From: Seleniivibrio woodruffii
GTDB lineage: Bacteria > Chrysiogenota > Deferribacteres > Deferribacterales > Geovibrionaceae
Reading direction: 5' to 3'
Assembly (NCBI RefSeq): GCF_029267515.1
Contig: NZ_JAJUIS010000006.1
Location: forward strand, 107,867 to 171,866
DNA length: 64,000 nucleotides
The notes below the pieces were generated by a model. That model saw nothing but the letters and a program-made list of their open reading frames with translations. It made no database searches and was not told the DNA's origin. Shown here one piece after another: positions 59,231-64,000 of the stretch. A program made the position numbers and the translations under genes. How positions within the stretch are numbered: position 1 is the first letter of the stretch; each line of letters opens with the position of its first letter.

Positions 59231-59247
59231 TGGCACGCAAGTTGGTA
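59231..59247 (+). promoter_or_regulatory. Candidate sigma-54 promoter
   Basis: TGGCACG-CAAG-TTGGTA: the -24 element is consensus and the spacing is right, but the -12 dinucleotide is GG rather than GC. About 38 bases before the ATG at 59285, where AGGAGG precedes the start. Confidence 0.5.
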
Positions 59248-59284
59248 TTACTAAAGCATCTAAACACATCAGGAGGAAAATAAG

Positions 59285-59668
59285 ATGAGACGTACTTTAT
59301 TGGTAACATTTGCAGTAGTTCTTGCAGCAGGAATGGCATTTGCATACGGCGGTATGGGAAGAGGATACGGCATGATGGGCGGCGGATATGGACCCGGCGG
59401 ATGCGGTCCTTGCCCCCAGTTTAACGGACAGGGTGCCCAGCAGGGCAACCAGCAGCTTCCCAAAGCGCTGACAAAAGAAGAAGCACAGAAAAAAGTGGAC
59501 GAGTTCATCGCCGCCAACCTGAAAGGATATAAAATCGAGAAAACACAAGAGTTTCAGGGCGGCAGATTTATGATGTATAACTTCTTTGTGAAGGATGCGT
59601 CAGGCAACAGGTTTATCCTCAGAGTCAACCCCTGGGGTAATGTTGTGGGACCCTTTATTGCACAATAA
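59285..59668 (+). CDS. Small secreted Gly/Met-rich protein with PepSY-like domain
   Basis: 127 residues. Signal peptide (MRRTLLVTFAVVLAAGMAFA), then a flexible Gly/Met/Tyr-rich stretch with a CGPC pair (residues about 21-50), then a folded domain of about 70 residues (LTKEEAQKKVDEFIAANLKGYKI, RFMMYNFFVKDASGNRFILRVNPWGNV). The folded part resembles PepSY-like domains that regulate proteases or envelope stress; the Gly/Met-rich part could bind metal such as copper. Both readings are inference. Terminator follows. Confidence 0.75.
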   Translation: MRRTLLVTFAVVLAAGMAFAYGGMGRGYGMMGGGYGPGGCGPCPQFNGQGAQQGNQQLPKALTKEEAQKKVDEFIAANLKGYKIEKTQEFQGGRFMMYNFFVKDASGNRFILRVNPWGNVVGPFIAQ

Positions 59669-59676
59669 CTAAAATG

Positions 59677-59701
59677 AGCGGGGTGAAAGCCCCGCTTCTT
59701 T
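59677..59701 (+). terminator. Intrinsic terminator
   Basis: AGCGGGG / CCCCGCT perfect 7-bp stem with six-base loop, then TCTTT. Close to the convergent FecR gene end. Confidence 0.8.
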
Positions 59702-60395
59702 ACATGTTAAGAAGGTCGAACTCTCTCATTGCACCGGAATCAAAATCAACCGTTTCAACATCGTTTCCGTCTATGCTGACAGCCTGACCGGCCTTCATTG
59801 TGAATGATTTAACGTATTCCGTGTACTGTTTCTGAAGCTCGGCTACATAGCTGTCATATTCGCCCATCATTTTTTTAACATAGGCTTCGTATTCGTCCAT
59901 AACCACTTTGCCGTGCTTTATAAATTCACCTTCAATAGCGTCAACGGTGATCTCGCCCTCTTTAAGATAAACTTTGCATTTTCCGTCCTGAGACATATCA
60001 ACGAGAAACTGCGTGCCCTTAACGCCTATTACGGCCGTTTTAAGCCCCACAGCCACGGCACCTGTCACTGAACCGCGTTTTTTTATACTGAAAACAACCT
60101 TTCCCGACTCAGGGTTAATTTTATTTGTGGAGGAGAAAGTTGCCATCGAATTTTCAGACAGAGCAACCTTGTCGCCGGAATCAAGCTCTATAACAGCGGC
60201 TGACGCACGTTTTGTTGCGACCTTATTTTTCAGGGTAATTTCCGTATCTGGTTTGGAAACCATGGCTGGTCTCGGCGAAACGCCATCGTAAAGCTCCACG
60301 CTTCCCGTATATCTTTTGATACTTCCGATGCTGTCCTGCGCAGATGCTGCAAACGGAAGAAGTGAACATATGATCAGAATAAGTATGTTTTTCAT
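59700..60395 (-). CDS. FecR-domain exported protein
   Basis: 231 residues from the ATG at 60395 (AGGAG upstream; 13 codons further upstream rejected). Signal peptide ends at SAQ. Residues about 25-145 form a FecR domain (GSVELYDG, NKVATKRASAAVIELDSGDKVALSENS, GAVAVGLKTAVIGVKGTQFLVD). A long amphipathic helix (about 158-200; EYEAYVKKMMGEYDSYVAELQKQYTEYVKSF) follows, with Tyr at regular spacing. Probably a periplasmic structural or sensing protein, not a sigma factor partner (no membrane helix). Divergent from the LPP20 cluster. Confidence 0.82.
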   Translation of the reverse strand: MKNILILIICSLLPFAASAQDSIGSIKRYTGSVELYDGVSPRPAMVSKPDTEITLKNKVATKRASAAVIELDSGDKVALSENSMATFSSTNKINPESGKVVFSIKKRGSVTGAVAVGLKTAVIGVKGTQFLVDMSQDGKCKVYLKEGEITVDAIEGEFIKHGKVVMDEYEAYVKKMMGEYDSYVAELQKQYTEYVKSFTMKAGQAVSIDGNDVETVDFDSGAMREFDLLNM

Positions 60396-60471
60396 GTGCT
60401 GCTCCTTTTGCATAATAGCGCATTTCCCTTTCATAGATAAGTGAAAAATACCCTATCAATATTAGTATTAT

Positions 60472-60495
60472 ATACTATTTTATTTAAAATAGTAT
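60472..60495. promoter_or_regulatory. Operator-like palindrome between FecR and LPP20 genes
   Basis: Perfect 10-bp arms ATACTATTTT and AAAATAGTAT separated by ATTT. A further TAGTAT lies at 60463-60468, so three TAGTAT-type half-sites occur within 33 bases. Likely a regulator site for both divergent transcripts. Confidence 0.6.
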
Positions 60496-60558
60496 GGAAA
60501 CATGAACCTTCATGTGTTAAATTCTATCAAAGGAATGTACGATTACCGGAGGTAGTTT

Positions 60559-61128
60559 ATGAAAAAACTGATCCTAATAATTTCCCTTCTTGCATTTGTT
60601 CTGGCAGGATGCGGAGGCAAGCAGGAGCAACAGAAAACACTTGCCGATCCTTGCTTTGTGGGAGCACCCGCATGGGTTCTTAACCCCACTGTTGAAGGTG
60701 CGCTTGCGGCTGTGGGTTCCGCTGCGAAGTCTGCTGCCGGAATGCAGTTCACAAGGGATGCCGCTATGGCAAACGCCAGAAGTGAACTTGCAAGAATGAT
60801 AGATGTTAAGGTCAACACAATGATGAAAGACTTTACTCAGGTTACAGGCGTTGGCGATGCGCAGACTGTTGACAAGGTCACTTCCTCTGTTTCCAAACAG
60901 ATAGCAAGCCAGTCCCTTCAGGGCACATCACAGAAAGAGATATGGATGTCTCCTTGCGGCGAACTCTATGTTCTCGTTGTTCTGAACCCTGCGAAAGTTG
61001 CAGACCTGACAAAACAGCAGGTTACATCCAGTCTGAAAAACGATGCGGCTCTGTGGCAGCAGTTTCAGGCACAAAAAGCTCAGGACGAACTTGACGCAGC
61101 CATCAGCAAAGAGTTCCCCCAGCAGTAA
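60559..61128 (+). CDS. LPP20-family lipoprotein 1
   Basis: 189-residue lipoprotein (lipobox VLAGCGGK). The core AVGSAAKSAAGMQFTRDAAMANARSELARMIDVKV matches LPP20/FlgP-type lipoproteins. LPP20 homologues bind to the outer membrane surface or flagellar disks in epsilon-proteobacteria. Here two paralogues, a transglycosylase and a FecR protein are adjacent, which suggests an envelope complex. Coupled to the downstream genes after a terminator at 61152-61178. Confidence 0.85.
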   Translation: MKKLILIISLLAFVLAGCGGKQEQQKTLADPCFVGAPAWVLNPTVEGALAAVGSAAKSAAGMQFTRDAAMANARSELARMIDVKVNTMMKDFTQVTGVGDAQTVDKVTSSVSKQIASQSLQGTSQKEIWMSPCGELYVLVVLNPAKVADLTKQQVTSSLKNDAALWQQFQAQKAQDELDAAISKEFPQQ

Positions 61129-61151
61129 CAGAAAGATTTAAAACATCAATG

Positions 61152-61178
61152 AAGGGCAGCTAGTCACTGCCCTTTTTT
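61152..61178 (+). terminator. Intrinsic terminator after LPP20-1
   Basis: AAGGGCAG / CTGCCCTT perfect 8-bp stem with seven-base loop, then T-run. It likely separates LPP20-1 from the following genes. Confidence 0.88.
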
Positions 61179-61191
61179 TATAGGTATGTGT

Positions 61192-61608
61192 ATGAAAAAA
61201 ATTATGACCTCTATTATACTGGCTGTTTTCTGCCTGACTTTTTCCGGATGCTTCGCTGAAAAATCAGACGGAGTTAAACTTATCAACGGGAAACCCGAAT
61301 GGTTTTACCACCCGTCCGACGGCTCCAAAATAGGCGGGGTTGGTGTCAGCGGCATCCATGTTGACGGAAAGACCGGACAGAAGACACTTGCCATGCAGAG
61401 AGCGCTGGAGGAAATAGCCCGCCAGATGGGTGTTAAGGTGCAGAGCTATTCTTCGCTCAAATCTGTTTCAGACTCCTCTGGCTCCGCTGTCAGCGGCGAG
61501 AGCAGCTCATTTTTCACCGTTGACGGCAACGAGGTCAAAGCCCGCATAAAAGCTATGTGGGAGGACTCATATTCAGGAGAGCTGTATATCTGGATGGTGA
61601 CTGAATGA
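61192..61608 (+). CDS. LPP20-like lipoprotein 2
   Basis: 138-residue lipoprotein (lipobox TFSGCFAE), from the second ATG at 61192 because AGGT lies eight bases upstream of it; an ATG at 61186 is closer to the ribosome site. Shares the paralogue motif NGKPEWFYHPSDGSKIGGVGVSG with LPP20-3. Stop overlaps the transglycosylase start (ATGA). Likely part of the same envelope assembly. Confidence 0.8.
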   Translation: MKKIMTSIILAVFCLTFSGCFAEKSDGVKLINGKPEWFYHPSDGSKIGGVGVSGIHVDGKTGQKTLAMQRALEEIARQMGVKVQSYSSLKSVSDSSGSAVSGESSSFFTVDGNEVKARIKAMWEDSYSGELYIWMVTE

Positions 61609-62792
61609 AAAGATTGATGATACTGTTTCTGGCGCTTTCAGCATTTAACGTACATGCTGAGGATTTTGACGACTTTAAAAAGGCGCAGTCCGGCGGTTTT
61701 GAAAGCAGCAAAGAGGAATGGTCCTCCTATCGTTCCGATACGCTTAAAAGTTTCGAGACATACAAAGATATCATGGATAAGGAGTTCGCAAAATATAAAA
61801 GCGATATCTCAAAGGTATGGGACGATGTTGTTGTATCCGATAACTATAAATGGGTTGAATACCTTAATAACTATAAAATAAGGAAAATAGTTGATTACGA
61901 CAAAAAGGTCGTGACTGTTGAGGTTGTTTCCGACAAGGCGAGACCGGATTTCACATCTGTCGTTAAAGACCTTATAACTGAAGACACTGCAACTGCCTTC
62001 CGAAGAGATCCGGTTACAGCAAACACGGAACAGAAGCTGAAAGAGCAGGTTCCCGGAGTAACTACTGACAAAATAAGAGCAATTCCCATCGTACAGAACC
62101 TATATTCCGAAAAGCCAATGACGGAATCTCAGGTCAGCAACCTCGCAAAGCAGCTTGTTTCCGGTGCGGATTATTCCCAGAAAACTTCTGAAAAGACCGG
62201 ACAGACTGTATATTCAATGACGGTACGTCTGCCCAACGATATCTATCAGAAGGGCGCTGACGATGTTAAACCCCATGTGTTGACGTATTCAAAACAGTTC
62301 AATCTCAATCCGGCACTTGTTATGGCGGTCATATACACCGAAAGCAGATTCAACCCTATGGCAAAATCCTACGTTCCTGCATACGGACTTATGCAGATAG
62401 TTCCGCAGTCCGCCGGTATGGATGCCACGGAATTTATCGAAGGGACGAAAAGGGTGCTTGCCCCTTCATATCTCTACAACCCCGAAAACAATGTAAAAAT
62501 AGGCACAGCTTATTTTTACCTTCTGTATTATAAATACTTTAAAGGTGTTACAGACGATACCAGCAGACTTTATTGTTCCATTGCTGCGTACAATACCGGC
62601 GCCGGAAATGTCGCCTATGCCTTTAACAAGAATGGCGGAAAGAACAAGTACAATGTTGCGGCGGCGCTGCCGTTTATAAACGCCATGTCCCACGACGCTG
62701 TGTACAACCACCTGAAAAATAACCTCAGATATGAAGAAGCCCGCAACTATATTGTCAGGGTGAACGGTAAAATCAAAGACTATACGGAGTAA
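61605..62792 (+). CDS. MltC-like lytic transglycosylase
   Basis: 395 residues with a signal peptide (MKRLMILFLALSAFNVHA). An N-terminal helical region (about 25-90) rich in regularly spaced aromatic residues resembles the MltC DUF3393 domain (FETYKDIMDKEFAKYKSDISKVWDD). The C-terminal SLT domain has catalytic Glu in VIYTESRFNP, and AYGLMQIVPQSAG, CSIAAYNTGAGNV. Cuts peptidoglycan glycan strands. No lipobox, so probably periplasmic and soluble. Flanked by LPP20 genes. Confidence 0.92.
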   Translation: MKRLMILFLALSAFNVHAEDFDDFKKAQSGGFESSKEEWSSYRSDTLKSFETYKDIMDKEFAKYKSDISKVWDDVVVSDNYKWVEYLNNYKIRKIVDYDKKVVTVEVVSDKARPDFTSVVKDLITEDTATAFRRDPVTANTEQKLKEQVPGVTTDKIRAIPIVQNLYSEKPMTESQVSNLAKQLVSGADYSQKTSEKTGQTVYSMTVRLPNDIYQKGADDVKPHVLTYSKQFNLNPALVMAVIYTESRFNPMAKSYVPAYGLMQIVPQSAGMDATEFIEGTKRVLAPSYLYNPENNVKIGTAYFYLLYYKYFKGVTDDTSRLYCSIAAYNTGAGNVAYAFNKNGGKNKYNVAAALPFINAMSHDAVYNHLKNNLRYEEARNYIVRVNGKIKDYTE

Positions 62793-62796
62793 ACAC

Positions 62797-63426
62797 ATGA
62801 GAACGGTAGCAGTTTTAGTTATAGCCTCTGCTGTCATATTCGGATGCGCAGCAGAGAAGAAACCTGTAGTTAAACAAAACTCTGGAGCGGTTCAGCGGAT
62901 GCAGGCAGAAGCGGCTCAGCAGGAGATGGAAGAGGATATTCAGAACGGAACTGTTACGCTGCGCGAACCTGTTTTAAATACTCCTCAGAATGTTAAACCT
63001 GCGGAAGAGCCGAAACAGCCTCTGCCTGAGAAAAATGTATTAAGCGTAACGTCTCTTAAACCAATAACTAAATATCCGCTTAAAAACGGCTACCCCGAAT
63101 GGTTTTACTCGCCCACCTACGACGGCTATATCGGTGCCGTGGGCATAGCTCCGAAACAACCCCGCGGAGGAATGGCTCAGCAGAAAAGACTGGCGAAGAT
63201 TCAGGCGCAAAGCGGGCTTGCAAAACAGATAGAGGTGCTGGTCAATACTGAGCTGAACCTTGAGTCTACCAATGTTGACAGAGCCACTGTGAAGTATTAT
63301 CAGCAGAAACTGTCCACACTCACTAAGGAGAGTGCGGATCAATATCTGAGCAACTACAAAGTTATGGACGAATGGGTTGACGACAGGACAGGGGAGTATT
63401 ATCTGTGGCTTGTGCTTCAGAAATAA
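62797..63426 (+). CDS. LPP20-like lipoprotein 3
   Basis: 209 residues (lipobox IFGCAAE). Residues 20-100 are low-complexity with Gln/Lys/Pro, then the LPP20 core (NGYPEWFYSPTYDGYIGAVGIAP, KRLAKIQAQSGLAKQIEVLVNTELNLESTN). Paralogue of the two upstream lipoproteins. Four bases after the transglycosylase stop and therefore co-transcribed with it. Confidence 0.82.
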   Translation: MRTVAVLVIASAVIFGCAAEKKPVVKQNSGAVQRMQAEAAQQEMEEDIQNGTVTLREPVLNTPQNVKPAEEPKQPLPEKNVLSVTSLKPITKYPLKNGYPEWFYSPTYDGYIGAVGIAPKQPRGGMAQQKRLAKIQAQSGLAKQIEVLVNTELNLESTNVDRATVKYYQQKLSTLTKESADQYLSNYKVMDEWVDDRTGEYYLWLVLQK

Positions 63427-63526
63427 CCATGGATAATAAACATCGTTATTCATATTTCCTTGCTTTTTTCGGCGGAATGAATTTAAATATATAACATACA
63501 ATCTTAAACAAAACAAAAGGTTGGTT

Positions 63527-63844
63527 ATGAAAATTACGATTGATGACAAAGGCAGTGCAAAAGTTATACGTCCCTACGGCAAGATAGACATTCTGACATC
63601 TTCCGAGCTTCGTTCAACCCTAAGCGAGCTTACGAAAAAGAAAGTTATGAAGATTATTGTTGACCTTGCTCAGGTTACGTATCTTGATTCTTCCGGTCTT
63701 GCAACCCTCCTTGAATCGCTGAAAAACCTGAAGGAATATGAAGGCAAGATGCAGCTTGCAAATGTTCCGGAAAGGATTCTCAAGGTTCTTTCTCTGATGA
63801 AGCTGGATTTGATATTTGATATAATTCAGGACGACACGATATAA
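63527..63844 (+). CDS. STAS-domain anti-sigma factor antagonist
   Basis: 105 residues from the ATG at 63527 (AAAGG six bases upstream; a TTG two codons earlier is not used). SpoIIAA-type: the phosphorylatable Ser lies in LDSSGLATLLESL (residues 56-68) and the C-terminal LIFDIIQDD is typical. Its anti-sigma kinase partner (RsbW/SpoIIAB-like) is not in the window. About 100 bases separate it from LPP20-3. The IS starts 16 bases after its stop. Confidence 0.88.
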   Translation: MKITIDDKGSAKVIRPYGKIDILTSSELRSTLSELTKKKVMKIIVDLAQVTYLDSSGLATLLESLKNLKEYEGKMQLANVPERILKVLSLMKLDLIFDIIQDDTI

Positions 63845-63901
63845 AAAAAGCCCGCTTCTTGAACTGTCCCCCATTTTTCGGACAGTAAAAAAAGCCCCGG
63901 G

Positions 63902-64000
63902 CTAAGAATTAAGATGACGTCGGTATGCAGCCGGCGTCATCTTTTTTAATGTCCACTGTGGTCTCTCTTCATTATAATACCGGATATATTCACTAACCAC
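63902..64000 (-). CDS. IS3-family transposase OrfB, C-terminal 32 residues
   Basis: The frame is open from the window edge to TAG at 63902-63904. The residues YYNEERPQWTLKKMTP and the ending AAYRRHLNS match the end of IS3-family OrfB integrases, after the DDE core. Most of the gene lies outside the window. A strong plus-strand terminator sits in its coding sequence. Confidence 0.88.
   Translation of the reverse strand: MVSEYIRYYNEERPQWTLKKMTPAAYRRHLNS
63911..63947 (+). terminator. Terminator inside the IS facing inward
   Basis: AAGATGACGTCGG (63911-63923) / CCGGCGTCATCTT (63931-63943), 13 pairs with one wobble, seven-base loop, then T-run. It would stop plus-strand transcription arriving from the STAS side before it runs antisense through the transposase. 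Confidence 0.8.

Larger units (their letters stand above)
63860..64000 (-). mobile_element. IS3-family insertion sequence (end, cut by window)
   Basis: The terminal inverted repeat begins at 63860 (TGAACTGTCCCCCATTTTTC and seven more bases), a form common at IS3-family ends. The transposase C-terminus follows inward on the minus strand. The element continues beyond the window. Only the end near the STAS gene is seen, so a target-site duplication cannot be checked. Confidence 0.85.

Noticed and set aside
63898..63903. Pairing of AGCCCG (63849-63854) with CGGGCT (63898-63903) as an intact STAS terminator
   Set aside because: The arms are only six bases and enclose the whole IS end repeat, so chance similarity is more likely.
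1..64000. CRISPR arrays, rRNA genes, phage structural genes
   Set aside because: No regularly spaced repeats, rRNA sequence or phage module was seen on either strand. The only mobile element is the IS end at 63860.

Overview
The window is about 64 kb of densely coding bacterial chromosome with no ribosomal RNA operon, phage block or CRISPR array. It encodes an outer membrane (RND-TolC efflux, outer-membrane type lipoproteins), many Cache-type sensors, a TAXI solute-binding protein, a cytochrome b5/DUF2231 membrane protein, Fe-S proteins, and an ApbE/NusG-II/Gx redox-membrane block. Together these suggest a Gram-negative, probably anaerobic bacterium resembling Deferribacterota (Geovibrio/Denitrovibrio/Seleniivibrio type). 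That placement is inference from gene content only.

1-5.8 kb is a complete trp operon order (trpE, cut by the window edge, then G-D-C-F-B-A) with translational overlaps. It ends in a hairpin whose right arm holds the ribosome binding site of a Tat-exported phosphoesterase lipoprotein. 7-13 kb holds two regulators (MarR, PerR-like Fur), a lone TAXI protein, and a run of RNA and ribosome modification genes (RluA-like, prmA, rsmE, tadA). 13-20.9 kb is an eight-gene minus-strand operon with overlapping or nearly touching genes: polyprenyl synthase, AmmeMemoRadiSam radical SAM enzyme, apbE, NusG-II protein, Gx transporter, maf, acyl-CoA synthetase, priA. 21-28 kb is mixed housekeeping (ridA, AEC carrier, NlpC/P60, cytochrome b5/DUF2231, tRNA-Val, argS) ending in an Fe-S protein and a MarR regulator that share a GTGTATATACAC operator.

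28-34.6 kb is accessory: an O-acyltransferase of acyltransferase-3/SGNH type, a small Trp/Lys-rich secreted protein, and a tight four-gene operon. That operon encodes a SpeD-like pyruvoyl decarboxylase with altered active-site surroundings, a FemAB/GNAT-like transferase, an ATP-grasp ligase and a fold-III PLP decarboxylase. It looks like an uncharacterised small-molecule pathway and is the best candidate here for a new system. 34.8-39.3 kb carries a sensor with a broken GGDEF domain, an EamA exporter and a chemotaxis receptor. 39.5-43.9 kb is pstSCAB with a Pho-box-like triple repeat and no adjacent phoU.

44-48.9 kb contains tRNA-Pro, a MarR-fabF pair, a DUF1566 lipoprotein, and a Fic-family protein whose catalytic His is replaced by Cys, followed by a DUF1330 protein. 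49-56.7 kb has a diguanylate cyclase and a TetR-regulated RND efflux operon with a perfect operator palindrome. 56.7-63.9 kb has an isochorismatase-type hydrolase, an orphan histidine kinase, a small Gly/Met-rich secreted protein behind a sigma-54-like promoter, and an envelope cluster of three LPP20-type lipoproteins, a MltC-like transglycosylase, a FecR-domain protein and a STAS protein. The window ends inside an IS3-family insertion sequence that carries its own inward-facing terminator. All coordinates and residues were read by eye; no alignment or search was run.
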